Of a stretch of 64,000 nucleotides of DNA, positions 1 through 8,366 are shown in pieces. The stretch's first letter is position 1, and every line of letters begins with the position of its first letter. The translations under genes and the position numbers were made by a program. This DNA is from Clostridia bacterium (lineage in GTDB: Bacteria > Bacillota > Clostridia > Christensenellales > Borkfalkiaceae), in contig JAFTWU010000017.1 of NCBI GenBank assembly GCA_017465145.1, forward strand, positions 62,001 to 126,000. The letters run 5' to 3'. The notes beneath the pieces were generated by a model that was not told the DNA's origin, searched no databases, and was given only the letters and a program-made list of their open reading frames with translations.

Positions 1-1
1 T

Positions 2-355
2 ATATTGAACTCTAATTTATACGGTATTAGTCATAGAGATATGGTTTTAGCGTCTTTCGTTGCTGCAAGCACGTCTATTGAAGATATCAATATGTACGAA
101 TGGTCTCGCTATCGCGATTTAGTTACCGATGAAGATATTGATGCTGTTAGAAAACTTGGTATTATGCTAAGGACTGCAAAGTATCTTGATAGAAGTTTAT
201 CTTCTGTCGTTAAGGGTATTAACTGTGATATTTTGGGCGATTCAGTTATAATGAAAACGGAAATTGACGGTGACGCAACCCTGGAAATTAATTCAGCTAT
301 GGATATTTCTTCTGATTTTAGAAGGATATTTAAGAAAAATCTTGAAATTCTTTAA
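2..355 (+). CDS. Ppx/GppA-type phosphatase, C-terminal fragment (5' end outside window)
   Basis: The reading frame is open to the left edge of the window, so only the last ~117 residues are present. The piece has a segment reading LYGISHRDMVLASFVA followed by an all-helical stretch with LRTAKYLDRSLSSVV. This resembles the C-terminal HD-like helical domain of exopolyphosphatase/guanosine pentaphosphatase proteins, where an 'LR-A--LDRS' element is typical. The internal TTG at position 5 is unlikely to be the true start. The family hydrolyses polyphosphate or pppGpp; the catalytic N-terminal domain is not visible here, so the assignment rests on the tail alone and is moderate. Confidence 0.55.
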   Translation: MLNSNLYGISHRDMVLASFVAASTSIEDINMYEWSRYRDLVTDEDIDAVRKLGIMLRTAKYLDRSLSSVVKGINCDILGDSVIMKTEIDGDATLEINSAMDISSDFRRIFKKNLEIL

Positions 356-374
356 TTTACTATAAATAACTTTA

Positions 375-398
375 ATGCGCCACGAAGTTGTGGCGCAT
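375..398. other. GC-rich inverted repeat between ppx-like gene and mreB
   Basis: ATGCGCCAC at 375-383 pairs perfectly with GTGGCGCAT at 390-398 around a 6-nt loop. There is no T-tract on either side, so it is not a textbook intrinsic terminator. It sits about 20 nt after the upstream stop codon and about 10 nt before the mreB ribosome binding site. It may act as a transcript 3'-end stabiliser or an attenuator. Confidence 0.5.
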
Positions 399-420
399 AA
401 ATATTAACAAAAGGTGAGTT

Positions 421-1428
421 ATGGCAAAAGAAAAGCTTGCTATTGATTTTGATAGCGCTATTACGAATATTTATAAGCTTGGTAGTGGCTTAGTTTTAAG
501 TGAGCCAACTGTTGCAGCAACTAACGACGATGCTAAATGTGAAGTAAAAGCTATTGGGATAGATGCTAATAAGCTTATAGGTAAAACTGCAAAAAACACT
601 AAGATAGTTTTTCCCGTATACGAAGGCGAAATCGTTAACGAACGCGTTGCTACCGGTTTGTTACGTGGTTTTTTAAATAAAATAGAAGCAAAAACGGGTG
701 TTTTTTCGGGTGCTACGGCTGTTTTTGCAGTTCCTTGTGGCGTTACCGCGGATATTATAGAAAAATTTAGAAACGTTGCTATTTCTTGTGGTATAAGAAA
801 ATCTTATTTTGTTGAAGCGCCCGTATTATCTGCGCTTGGGCAAAGAATTCCTCTAACAGATTCATCACCAAGTTTTATTATTGATATGGCAGGTGGTACT
901 ACTAATATTGCCGCAGTATCACTTGATGGTATTATTACCGGTGTTTCAGTTAATTTTGGATATAATAAAATAAGCACAGATATTATTGACTACGTTTCGG
1001 ATTCTTATGGATTGCAAATAGGACTTCTTACTGCAGATAGACTTCGCAAAGAAATTGCTAGTTTAGAAGACGGGGATATGTTGTCTCTCACCGTTAACGG
1101 CAGAAACGTTAATAGTGGCAAGCCTATGTCGGCTATTGTTAGTGCAGCTAAAATAGCAGAACCTGTTAAAGCATATTACGATAAAATAAGTGAAATTGCT
1201 ATAGAAGTACTAAAGAAATTGCCACCCGAAGTTTCTGCTGAAATTCGCCGTGCAGGTATTTACGTTTCAGGTGGCGGTTCTACCGTTTACGGTTTAGAAG
1301 GATATTATGCAGATAAGTTTGGCATGAACGTTAATATTGCTGAACACGGATTAATGTCCGTTGCTCTTGGCGGTGGTGTTCTTCTTGGTAATAGCGATTT
1401 ATTGAAAAAACTTGCCGTAGAATGCTAA
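421..1428 (+). CDS. mreB: MreB-like actin-family rod-shape protein
   Basis: This 335-residue protein has the actin/HSP70-type ATPase signatures of MreB: a phosphate-1 loop near residues 9-18 (DFDSAITNIY), a phosphate-2 loop at 153-163 (IDMAGGTTNIA) and an adenosine-binding loop at about 282-287 (VSGGGS). The length matches MreB/Mbl. MreB filaments lie under the membrane and guide lateral wall synthesis. The sequence is divergent: the first phosphate loop lacks the usual D-GT-N pattern, so a paralogue such as Mbl or MreBH is possible. A good ribosome binding site (AAAGGTGAG) precedes the ATG. A strong terminator follows, and minD is next; mreC and mreD, the usual partners, are not adjacent. 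Confidence 0.85.
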   Translation: MAKEKLAIDFDSAITNIYKLGSGLVLSEPTVAATNDDAKCEVKAIGIDANKLIGKTAKNTKIVFPVYEGEIVNERVATGLLRGFLNKIEAKTGVFSGATAVFAVPCGVTADIIEKFRNVAISCGIRKSYFVEAPVLSALGQRIPLTDSSPSFIIDMAGGTTNIAAVSLDGIITGVSVNFGYNKISTDIIDYVSDSYGLQIGLLTADRLRKEIASLEDGDMLSLTVNGRNVNSGKPMSAIVSAAKIAEPVKAYYDKISEIAIEVLKKLPPEVSAEIRRAGIYVSGGGSTVYGLEGYYADKFGMNVNIAEHGLMSVALGGGVLLGNSDLLKKLAVEC

Positions 1429-1473
1429 TTTTTTAATTTTAATTTAACTTCAAAACTAAATTGACTTTATAAT

Positions 1474-1514
1474 GCGTATTTTGTGATTTTCTTACAAAAT
1501 ACGCTTATTTTTTT
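1474..1514 (+). terminator. Intrinsic terminator after mreB
   Basis: GCGTATTTTGT (1474-1484) pairs perfectly with ACAAAATACGC (1494-1504), followed by a T-rich run. It separates mreB from minD. Confidence 0.85.
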
Positions 1515-1552
1515 GTGTAAAATAAAAGTGTATATTCATTTTAGGTAGTTTT

Positions 1553-2341
1553 ATGGCGAAAAAAATAGTTATAACGTCGGGTAAAGGTGGCGTAGGTAAA
1601 ACAACTGTTACTGCAAATCTTGGTAGAGCTCTAAGTAATTTAGGTGAAAGAGTTCTATTATTAGACGTTGATTTTGGTTTAAATAATTTAGACGTCGTAA
1701 TGGGGCTGGATGGGAACGTTTTATACGATATATCCGACGTTATTGAAGGTAGGTGCCGTATTAAGCAAGCGCTTGTGCAAGACGGCGCAAAAAGAAATCT
1801 ATTTTTATTATCTTCAAATAATTGTGGTATAAATAATAATATCTCAGGTCAAAACATAAAGTTGATTTTGGAAAATTTATCTCCAAATTTTGATTATATT
1901 TTAATTGATTGCCCAGCGGGAATAGATATAGGCTTTCACCGTGCAGTTGCATGTGCAGATGAAGCACTTGTCGTTGTTACCCCGTCTCTTTCAAGCATTC
2001 GTGATGCGGATAAAATAATAACCGCGCTTAATAGCTATTGTTTAGATAGTGTAGGGTTAATTATTAATCGGGTAAGGGGCGACCTTATTATGAGTGGCGA
2101 CATGATTAAAGTAGATGATATTAAAAAAATGTTAAATGCTGATATTCGTGGTGCTTTGCCGGAAGAAGACGTAATGTTTTTAACCTTTGGTCAATCTTTG
2201 CCTAAATCAACCGATTCGTTTAAGGCTTATAAAATTTTAGCGGAAAACGTTAAAAATGGTAAAAATAAAATATTTGATAACACTTATAAATATTCTGGAT
2301 TTTTTGGAAGTATAAGGCGGGGAATAAAAAAGAGCGTATGA
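1553..2341 (+). CDS. minD: Septum site-determining ATPase MinD
   Basis: The 262-residue protein begins with a deviant Walker A motif, GKGGVGKT at residues 10-17, and carries DVDFGLNNLD at about 38-47 and IDCPAGID near 118-125, all typical of MinD/ParA ATPases. The C-terminus (about 248-262, YSGFFGSIRRGIKKSV) is a basic amphipathic helix like the MinD membrane-targeting sequence. MinD dimerises on the membrane with ATP and positions the division site. The gene overlaps the next one by 4 nt (ATGA), which implies translational coupling with the MinE-like protein. minC is not adjacent. Confidence 0.93.
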   Translation: MAKKIVITSGKGGVGKTTVTANLGRALSNLGERVLLLDVDFGLNNLDVVMGLDGNVLYDISDVIEGRCRIKQALVQDGAKRNLFLLSSNNCGINNNISGQNIKLILENLSPNFDYILIDCPAGIDIGFHRAVACADEALVVVTPSLSSIRDADKIITALNSYCLDSVGLIINRVRGDLIMSGDMIKVDDIKKMLNADIRGALPEEDVMFLTFGQSLPKSTDSFKAYKILAENVKNGKNKIFDNTYKYSGFFGSIRRGIKKSV

Positions 2342-2577
2342 AAAAGAATAAATTGCAAGTGGTTAAGGCAAAAGATTTGCTAGGCAGGGATAGGTTTTCT
2401 GTTGACGATGATTTTTATAATTTACTAATCAAAGACTTAAATAGCGTGCTAAAAGAATACTTTGAATTTAGAAATCTACCGATAGTAGATATGGTAAAAA
2501 ACAACGGTGAATTAAACGTTACCATAACCCTAAAGGCGTATAATATTAAAAATTTTAAAGCGTTATCAAAAACATAA
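2338..2577 (+). CDS. minE: Divergent MinE-like topological specificity factor
   Basis: This is a 79-residue protein starting inside the minD stop (4-nt overlap). MinE is usually 80-90 residues and lies directly after minD, so position and size both fit. The central segment LIKDLNSVLKEYFEF followed by a beta-rich stretch ending ELNVTITL matches the MinE layout, where a helix reading 'lk-eIl-vI-kY' is followed by strands. The N-terminal anti-MinCD segment is not clearly conserved. Family knowledge says MinE stimulates MinD ATPase and drives pole-to-pole oscillation; that this protein does so is inferred. Confidence 0.65.
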   Translation: MKKNKLQVVKAKDLLGRDRFSVDDDFYNLLIKDLNSVLKEYFEFRNLPIVDMVKNNGELNVTITLKAYNIKNFKALSKT

Positions 2578-2611
2578 AAACCTTTGTAAAACAATGATAA
2601 AATAATGAATT

Positions 2612-2626
2612 TTATGTCTGACATAA
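2612..2626. promoter_or_regulatory. Palindrome TTATGTCTGACATAA, copy 1
   Basis: A perfect 7+1+7 palindrome lies between the minE-like gene and a small ORF. Closely similar 15-mers occur in three other intergenic gaps (11599, 31277, 47758), so it is probably an operator for an unidentified regulator. Confidence 0.45.
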
Positions 2627-2713
2627 TCGCATAATATCGCATATAATAGTAACAATTTAATTTTTAAGTATATTTTTTCTATTTTAGTAAATAATTTTCG
2701 TAAGGAGAAAATT

Positions 2714-2809
2714 ATGGTTGTTGGTATTATTATCGGTTTAGTCATAGGTGCAAATATTGGACTTATTACGTTTGCGGTGCTTAGTGTTAATGGGAAAAGA
2801 CGAGGATAA
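2714..2809 (+). CDS. 31-residue single-pass membrane peptide, DUF3789-like
   Basis: A strong ribosome binding site (AAGGAG at about 2702-2707) lies at proper spacing before an ATG. The 31-codon frame encodes a Gly/Ile/Val-rich hydrophobic helix (VVGIIIGLVIGANIGLITF) followed by a basic tail (NGKRRG). It is followed by a terminator. The layout, glycine-spaced helix then polar tail, resembles the tiny DUF3789 membrane proteins of Firmicutes, but at this length the similarity is weak evidence. Function unknown. Confidence 0.6.
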   Translation: MVVGIIIGLVIGANIGLITFAVLSVNGKRRG

Positions 2810-2846
2810 ATTTATTTGTTTTTAAGTTTAACTTTTCATTTACAAG

Positions 2847-2880
2847 AAAACGGCTATATTTAGTCGTTTTTTATTTTTTA
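2847..2880 (+). terminator. Intrinsic terminator before tyrS
   Basis: AAAACGGCTA pairs with TAGTCGTTTT (one G-T wobble) around a 4-nt loop, followed by a T-rich tract. Confidence 0.75.
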
Positions 2881-2915
2881 TATGGTATATTTAGTGTTTT
2901 TAGCTAATTATTCGT

Positions 2916-2944
2916 TTGACAACCTTCTGTTAAAAATGTATAAT
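2916..2944 (+). promoter_or_regulatory. Consensus sigma-A promoter of tyrS
   Basis: TTGACA (2916-2921), a 17-nt spacer and TATAAT (2939-2944) form a perfect vegetative promoter. The start codon is 31 nt beyond the -10. No T-box leader fits in this short distance. Confidence 0.85.
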
Positions 2945-2975
2945 AATTTTATTATTATAAATTACGGAGCAAACT

Positions 2976-4193
2976 ATGGCTAAAAACATTTTTGACGTGC
3001 TTAAAGAAAGAGGATTTATTAAACAAACTGTTTTTGAAGACGATTTATATAACCTTTTAGGTTCTGAAAGCGTTCCTTTTTACGTTGGATTTGACCCCAC
3101 GGCTGACAGCTTACACATCGGTCACTATATTCCCATTATGGCAATGGCTTGGATGCAAAAATATGGTCATAAACCCATCGCATTAATCGGTGGCGGTACG
3201 GCAATGATAGGCGACCCTTCTGGTAGAAGTGATATGCGTTCTATGATGACAAAGGAAACTATAAGTCATAACTGTGACTGTTTCCGTAAACAAATGGGTA
3301 GATTTATTCGTTTTGAAGGTGAAAACGCTGCTATTATGGTTAATAACGGCGATTGGCTATTAAATCTTAATTACGTTGATTTCTTACGTGATATCGGCGT
3401 ACATTTTTCTGTTAACAAAATGCTTACTGCTGAATGCTTTAAGTCTAGAATGGAAAAAGGTTTATCTTTCCTTGAATTCAACTATATGTTAATGCAAGGT
3501 TACGATTTCTTAAAATTATACCAAGATTACGGCGTAAAACTTCAACTTGGTGGTGACGATCAATGGAGTAATATGCTTGCAGGTGCAAACCTTATCCGTA
3601 AAAAAGAAAGTCAACCTGCATTTGCTATGACGTTTACTTTATTATTGACTAGTGAAGGCAAGAAAATGGGTAAAACCGCAAAGGGTGCTTTGTGGCTTGA
3701 TGAAAACAAGACTACGCCTTATGAATTCTATCAATATTTCCGTAACGTTGAAGACGTTAAGGTAGAAGAATGTATGCGCCTTTTAACCTTTATGGAAATG
3801 GATGAAATTAAAGAACTTACTAAATATAACGACCAACGTATGAACGCTGCAAAAGAAAGACTTGCTTTTGAAGTTACTAAGCTTGTTCACGGCGAAGAAA
3901 AGGCGTTAGAAGCTCAACGTCAAGCACGCGCAGCTTTTGGTGGCGGTAACGCTGAAGATATGCTTACCATAGAAATCGATTCTAACGTTACTTTAGTTGC
4001 CGACCTTTTAATTGCGGCTGGTCAAGCTAAATCTAAAGGTGAAGCTAAGCGTCTTATTGAAGGTGGCGGTGTTTCTATCGATAGCACTAAAATTGCTAAC
4101 CCCTTTGGCGAAATCCCCGCAGATTCTGTTGCAAAGGGCGAATTTATCTTGCATAAAGGTAAAAAAGTTCACTTAAAAGTTGTAATTAAGTAA
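2976..4193 (+). CDS. tyrS: Tyrosyl-tRNA synthetase
   Basis: This 405-residue class I synthetase charges tRNA-Tyr. The HIGH signature is at residues 47-50 inside [14 protein letters not shown], the KMSKS loop appears as KKMGKT, and the tyrosine-site motif GGDDQW is present. The last ~70 residues form an S4-like RNA-binding domain ([18 protein letters not shown]). Length and order match TyrS of the bacterial main type. A perfect sigma-A promoter lies just upstream, and the downstream YigZ-family gene overlaps by one base. Confidence 0.98.
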   Translation: MAKNIFDVLKERGFIKQTVFEDDLYNLLGSESVPFYVGFDPTADSLHIGHYIPIMAMAWMQKYGHKPIALIGGGTAMIGDPSGRSDMRSMMTKETISHNCDCFRKQMGRFIRFEGENAAIMVNNGDWLLNLNYVDFLRDIGVHFSVNKMLTAECFKSRMEKGLSFLEFNYMLMQGYDFLKLYQDYGVKLQLGGDDQWSNMLAGANLIRKKESQPAFAMTFTLLLTSEGKKMGKTAKGALWLDENKTTPYEFYQYFRNVEDVKVEECMRLLTFMEMDEIKELTKYNDQRMNAAKERLAFEVTKLVHGEEKALEAQRQARAAFGGGNAEDMLTIEIDSNVTLVADLLIAAGQAKSKGEAKRLIEGGGVSIDSTKIANPFGEIPADSVAKGEFILHKGKKVHLKVVIK

Positions 4194-4822
4194 TGAATTC
4201 CGATTATTTTACACTTGCAAATCAATTTGAAGAAACTACCGTAATAGAGCGGTCTAAGTTTATTTGCAACGTAAAAAACGTAATCAATGAAGAAGACGCA
4301 AAGGATTTTGTGGAACAAATTCGCAAAATCCATTCTTTAGCAACCCATAATTGTTATGCTTATATTGCAGACGATAAGGGTTTGATTCAAAAATTTTCTG
4401 ACGATGGCGAACCGCAGGGTACTGCAGGTATGCCGATGCTAGACGTATTAAAAAATAAAAAAATGTATAAAACCGTTGCGGTCGTAACACGTTATTTTGG
4501 CGGAAAAAAACTCGGTACGGGTGGGTTAGTGCGTGCTTACGGCGGCGCGGTTGATAGCGCCTTGAACAATGCCCAAATTTTGCATATGTTTAAGGCTGTT
4601 TTTTTATCGGTGGAAACTGACTACGACGGTTATGGTAAACTTCAAAGGCTTATTTTATCAAAGAATTTACCGTTAATTAATACTGATTTTAACAATGGTG
4701 TTAAGGTGGATTTCGTGGTTAAAAAGGTAGATTTTGATACATTTTCTTTAGAGTTTACCGATTATTTTAATGGAAAAGTTAATTTAAGCGTTGTTAATGA
4801 AGATTTTTATCCTTTTAAATAG
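4193..4822 (+). CDS. IMPACT/YigZ family protein
   Basis: The 209-residue protein has the UPF0029/IMPACT core: SKFICNV near the N-terminus, then ATHNCYAYI, SDDGEPQGTAGMP and RYFGGKKLGTGGLVRAYG, followed by a smaller C-terminal DUF1949-type domain. These motifs define the YigZ/YvyE family. The fold resembles ribosomal protein S5 domain 2. Eukaryotic IMPACT restrains translational stress signalling, but the bacterial role is not established. The start codon overlaps the tyrS stop, so the two are probably cotranscribed. Confidence 0.92.
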   Translation: MNSDYFTLANQFEETTVIERSKFICNVKNVINEEDAKDFVEQIRKIHSLATHNCYAYIADDKGLIQKFSDDGEPQGTAGMPMLDVLKNKKMYKTVAVVTRYFGGKKLGTGGLVRAYGGAVDSALNNAQILHMFKAVFLSVETDYDGYGKLQRLILSKNLPLINTDFNNGVKVDFVVKKVDFDTFSLEFTDYFNGKVNLSVVNEDFYPFK

Positions 4823-4837
4823 AGTTTTAGGTGAATT

Positions 4838-5452
4838 ATGCCAACAGTTACTTCAGTTACAGTACAAGTGAAAAATAAAAACCGTTGCAGTATTTTTGTG
4901 GACGGTGAATTTTTGTGCGGAATTCCAACTGAAGTTGCTGTTAAAAATAGACTTTCTAAAGGCTTAGAACTTTCAAAAGAACAACTTGATTTCATTTTAG
5001 AAGAAGGTATGCAACAAGAAGCCTTTGATAAGGGGCTAACCTACGTTTCTAAAAATCTTAAAACCAAAAAGCAAGTTAAAGACTATCTTTTGGGCAAAGG
5101 ATACCCTGAAAAATCCGTTTGGGCGTGTGTTGATAAATTAAAAGAATACGGCTATATAGATGACGTTGCATATTCAAAAAGATTTATAGAAAGCACTAAA
5201 AACACCCAAGGCAAAAGGCTTATTGAATATAAATTAATGCAAAAAGGCGTTAAGAAAGAAGACATAGAAAAGGCGTTTTTGCAATTAGATATTACATTTG
5301 AATCAGAAGCCTTAAACGTTGCAAAAAAACATTTAAGAAACAAAGAAATTACTAAAGAAAATCTACAGAAAACCTATAGATATTTAATAGGTAAAGGTTT
5401 TTCTTACGAAGAAACTAGTAAGGCTATTTCTTATTTTAAGGAGATGGACTAA
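4838..5452 (+). CDS. recX: Regulatory protein RecX
   Basis: The 204-residue protein is made of three repeated three-helix RecX modules; KEYGYIDDVAYSKRFI (about 105-120) is the conserved signature. RecX binds RecA filaments and limits their activity. The N-terminal ~60 residues form a short beta-rich extension, as in the longer Firmicutes RecX proteins. It ends one base into the start of the following repair gene, so the cluster from tyrS to the NAD(P)HX repair gene is likely one transcript. recA is not in the window. Confidence 0.9.
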   Translation: MPTVTSVTVQVKNKNRCSIFVDGEFLCGIPTEVAVKNRLSKGLELSKEQLDFILEEGMQQEAFDKGLTYVSKNLKTKKQVKDYLLGKGYPEKSVWACVDKLKEYGYIDDVAYSKRFIESTKNTQGKRLIEYKLMQKGVKKEDIEKAFLQLDITFESEALNVAKKHLRNKEITKENLQKTYRYLIGKGFSYEETSKAISYFKEMD

Positions 5453-6885
5453 TGGAAAGAATTTTATCCGTTTTAGAAATGAGAAACGCCGATAGCTACA
5501 CTATTAACACCCTTGGTATTCCTAGTGAAATTTTGGTTGAACGTGCAGGGCAAGCTTTAGCCGAAGAAATTATTAAAAAGTTTCTTGGTGGTAGAGTGCT
5601 TTTTTGCGTGGGTAAGGGCAATAACGGTAATGATGGAAAAGTTGCAAGTCGCATTCTTTCACAAAAACACGGATTTAGCGTTGCTCTCTTTGACGTTGAA
5701 AAACCAGATTTTTCTTTATTTGATAATAAATTTGATATTATAGTCGACTGTGTTTTCGGTACGGGATTAAATAAAGAAGTAACGGGCGATTATAAAAAAA
5801 TTATTAATCTTATTAACGAAAGCAATGCAAAAATTGTTGCTTGCGATATCCCAAGCGGGCTTAACGGTGATAACGGTTTATCTATGGGCGCGTGTGTGAA
5901 GGCCGATTTAACCGTTGCTATACAAGAGTATAAAACGGGCTATTTCTTAAACGACGGACCCGATTATTGTGGTGAAATTATTAAAAAAGATATTGGTATA
6001 AGTATTTGGGGGGATTATTTTGTAAATCGTTTGCAAAATGCTGATGTTTCCACCTTATTTTATGTCAGAAATAAAAACGTTAATAAAGGCAATTTTGGCA
6101 AAACTGCAATAGTTGGTGGCAGTAAAAATTTCCCTGGTAGCGTGCTTATTTCATCACTAGGGTTATCTGCCTTAAAAATGGGTACGGGGTATGTAACTTT
6201 AGTTGTGCCTAACTGTATATATAACGCCGTTGCAGGAAAAGTTCCAGAGTGCATTATCAACGTTTTCAATGATAACGGCAATTCTATAGTTTTTGATAAA
6301 ATTGCTCTAGATAGTTTGCTTAAATATGATTATATCGCGTTTGGTATGGGTGCTACCGTATCTGATGACGTATATAGTTGCATTAAATATTTATTGTCTA
6401 ATTATAAAGGCAAGTTACTTTTAGATGCTGACGCACTTAATTCTTTGGCAAAATATGGGGTAGACGTGTTGTTAGCGAAATCTTGCAACGTTGTTTTAAC
6501 CCCACATATTGCTGAATTTGCAAGGCTTTTAGGCGTTGATAAATCCGTTGTTATGCAAAACCCGATTAATTTAGCAAAGGAATTTGCTGAAAAATACGGC
6601 GTAACCCTTGTTCTAAAGAGTGCTACCACGGTTATTACTGACGGCAACACGGTTTATCTTAATACAACGGGCAATTCTTCACTTGCTAAAGGTGGTAGTG
6701 GCGATTTGCTTAGTGGTATTACCGCAGGACTTTTAGCAAGAAATAATAACGTTACTTTTACCTGTGCTTGTGCATCTTATTTAATGGGGCTTGCTAGCGA
6801 AATTGCAACAAAAAACGGCAACGAATATACCGTTACCGCAACTGACGTTATAAATGCTTTGCCACAAGCAATTAATTCCTTGTAA
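5452..6885 (+). CDS. nnr: Bifunctional NAD(P)H-hydrate epimerase / ADP-dependent NAD(P)H-hydrate dehydratase
   Basis: This 477-residue protein fuses two metabolite-repair enzymes. Residues ~1-205 form the YjeF_N epimerase domain (GKGNNGNDGKVASR; DIPSGLNGD). Residues ~210-477 form the ribokinase-like YjeF_C dehydratase (GGSKNFPGSVLIS; LDADALNSLA; LTPHIAEFARL; GGSGDLLSGI). Together they convert damaged R- and S-NADHX and NADPHX back to NADH and NADPH. The length is typical of the bacterial fusion. It overlaps recX by one base and converges on a minus-strand membrane protein gene. Confidence 0.96.
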   Translation: MERILSVLEMRNADSYTINTLGIPSEILVERAGQALAEEIIKKFLGGRVLFCVGKGNNGNDGKVASRILSQKHGFSVALFDVEKPDFSLFDNKFDIIVDCVFGTGLNKEVTGDYKKIINLINESNAKIVACDIPSGLNGDNGLSMGACVKADLTVAIQEYKTGYFLNDGPDYCGEIIKKDIGISIWGDYFVNRLQNADVSTLFYVRNKNVNKGNFGKTAIVGGSKNFPGSVLISSLGLSALKMGTGYVTLVVPNCIYNAVAGKVPECIINVFNDNGNSIVFDKIALDSLLKYDYIAFGMGATVSDDVYSCIKYLLSNYKGKLLLDADALNSLAKYGVDVLLAKSCNVVLTPHIAEFARLLGVDKSVVMQNPINLAKEFAEKYGVTLVLKSATTVITDGNTVYLNTTGNSSLAKGGSGDLLSGITAGLLARNNNVTFTCACASYLMGLASEIATKNGNEYTVTATDVINALPQAINSL

Positions 6886-6914
6886 ACCTGCTATTTTGCT
6901 TGTGTTGTTAAAAG

Positions 6915-7229
6915 TTAAATTGAGTATTGTAGAATCCCGAATCCGTTTGTAATTAAAGTGTAAACCGCATAAACGTTTAACGCAATTAAAACAGGCATTA
7001 AAACCATCATTACAATACTTTTAAGTCGATATTTAAAGATAAACATAAATATAAAAATACCCGTTGCTCCGCCTAAAAATGCGGTAAAAAGCAACTTGCC
7101 GTCGCTAATGGCAATACTTTCTTCATCACCGTTTAATCGGCCTTTCTTTTGAAAGTGAAGAATTAGTATTCCATAGAAGTTTATGGCTATAAGGTATACG
7201 ATTGTAAGGATATACACAATTTGTGGCAT
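6915..7229 (-). CDS. DUF1294-type small membrane protein
   Basis: A 104-residue protein with an N-terminal hydrophobic helix ([20 protein letters not shown]), a polar stretch ([20 protein letters not shown]), then [22 protein letters not shown] and a last helix. The 'ISE--LL--A--GG--G---gM--f+Hk' layout is that of DUF1294 proteins. It is read toward the nnr gene, with GGTGA before its ATG as ribosome binding site. The function of the family is unknown. Confidence 0.7.
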   Translation of the reverse strand: MPQIVYILTIVYLIAINFYGILILHFQKKGRLNGDEESIAISDGKLLFTAFLGGATGIFIFMFIFKYRLKSIVMMVLMPVLIALNVYAVYTLITNGFGILQYSI

Positions 7230-7279
7230 AATTCACCGTATAATTATTGTGTGCATATCGTTTAATTTTATAAATTTTC

Positions 7280-7309
7280 TTGTCAAAATTATTGTATTTA
7301 TGGTACAAT
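7280..7309 (+). promoter_or_regulatory. Probable sigma-A promoter of nrdR
   Basis: TTGTCA (7280-7285), an 18-nt spacer and TACAAT (7304-7309) precede the nrdR ribosome binding site (AGGGG) and ATG at 7334. Confidence 0.6.
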
Positions 7310-7333
7310 ATAAAAAAATATAGGGGTAAAACT

Positions 7334-7789
7334 ATGAAATGTATGTTTTGTGGCTGTCTTGACAGCAAGGTAATTGACTCTCGTTCTGCAGAAGACGGCA
7401 CAATTATTCGTCGTCGTAGAGAATGTACAAACTGTGGTAAACGTTTCACTACTTACGAAACGGTTGAAAGCACGCCTATCTTCGTTATTAAAAGTAACGG
7501 TGTTCGCCAAGCGTTTGATATCAATAAGATTAAAAACGGTATCATTAAAGCTTGTGAAAAACGCCCCGTTTCTGCTAGCGAAATAGATAAGCTCGTTGAC
7601 GATATTCAAAAGAAGATTTACAATTCTCTTGCTCAAGAAGTTTCTAGCAAACAAGTGGGCGAAATGGTTTGTGAAGGCTTAAAGAAAATTGACGAAGTTG
7701 CATACGTTCGTTTTGCATCCGTTTATCGTTCGTTTACCGATACGTCTTCTTTTATGAAAGAACTTGAAAAAATGGTTAAAAAGGATTAA
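7334..7789 (+). CDS. nrdR: Transcriptional repressor NrdR
   Basis: A 151-residue protein with an N-terminal zinc ribbon (C3, C6, C31, C34; RRRRECTNCGKRF) and a C-terminal ATP-cone domain from about residue 47. NrdR senses dATP/ATP and represses ribonucleotide reductase genes. The frame is open further upstream, but the start at 7334 is preferred: it gives the invariant MKCMFCG start, has AGGGG at good spacing and lies downstream of the promoter. The dCMP deaminase gene follows 9 nt later, which links two deoxynucleotide-pool functions. Confidence 0.97.
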   Translation: MKCMFCGCLDSKVIDSRSAEDGTIIRRRRECTNCGKRFTTYETVESTPIFVIKSNGVRQAFDINKIKNGIIKACEKRPVSASEIDKLVDDIQKKIYNSLAQEVSSKQVGEMVCEGLKKIDEVAYVRFASVYRSFTDTSSFMKELEKMVKKD

Positions 7790-7798
7790 TTTTTACTT

Positions 7799-8257
7799 AT
7801 GAATAAATGGGATAAAAGATTTATGGACCTTGCGGAAACCGTTGCCGAATGGTCTAGTTGTTATCAAGAAAACAGACACGTTGGCGCAGTTGTCGTTAAA
7901 GATAAGCGTATATTAACCACCGGCTATAATGGTGCGCCTAGCGGTATTGAAAGTTGCGCTGAACGCGGTGTATGTTTGCGCCGTGAACGTAATATTGCAA
8001 GCGGTACAATGCAAGAAGTTTGCTACGCCGTTCACGCTGAACAAAACGCTATTATTCAAGCTGCAAAATTTGGTATCAGTTTAGAAGGTGCAACTATTTA
8101 CGTTACTCACCAACCTTGCGTTATTTGCACGCGTATGATTTTGAACTCTGGTATAAAGAGAGTAATCTATAAAAACGGCTATCCCGATGAATTTGCGGTG
8201 GAATTGTTTAACAAGTCTGGCGTTGAATTAATAAAATATGCTGATTTAGAAAAATAA
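7799..8257 (+). CDS. comEB: Deoxycytidylate (dCMP) deaminase, ComEB family
   Basis: The 152-residue protein has the zinc-dependent deaminase motif HAE at 79-81 and the PCVIC motif with C107 and C110. GYNGAPSG and the Cys-rich insert around residues 53-59 (CAERGVC) mark dCMP deaminases rather than cytidine or tRNA deaminases. The enzyme makes dUMP for thymidylate synthesis. No clear ribosome binding site precedes the ATG, and the gene follows nrdR by 9 nt, so it is probably translated from the same message. A terminator follows. Confidence 0.95.
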   Translation: MNKWDKRFMDLAETVAEWSSCYQENRHVGAVVVKDKRILTTGYNGAPSGIESCAERGVCLRRERNIASGTMQEVCYAVHAEQNAIIQAAKFGISLEGATIYVTHQPCVICTRMILNSGIKRVIYKNGYPDEFAVELFNKSGVELIKYADLEK

Positions 8258-8299
8258 TTGTTAAAAACACTTGCTAAAAAAATTTTTTTAATGTAAAAT

Positions 8300-8331
8300 A
8301 TACAAGCGTAATCAGTTCGCTTGTATTTTTT
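8300..8331 (+). terminator. Intrinsic terminator after dCMP deaminase gene
   Basis: ATACAAGCG (8300-8308) pairs with CGCTTGTAT (8318-8326) and is followed by a run of T. Confidence 0.75.
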
Positions 8332-8366
8332 ACGGCAGGTGATTGATGGTAAATTTAATAATTTAT

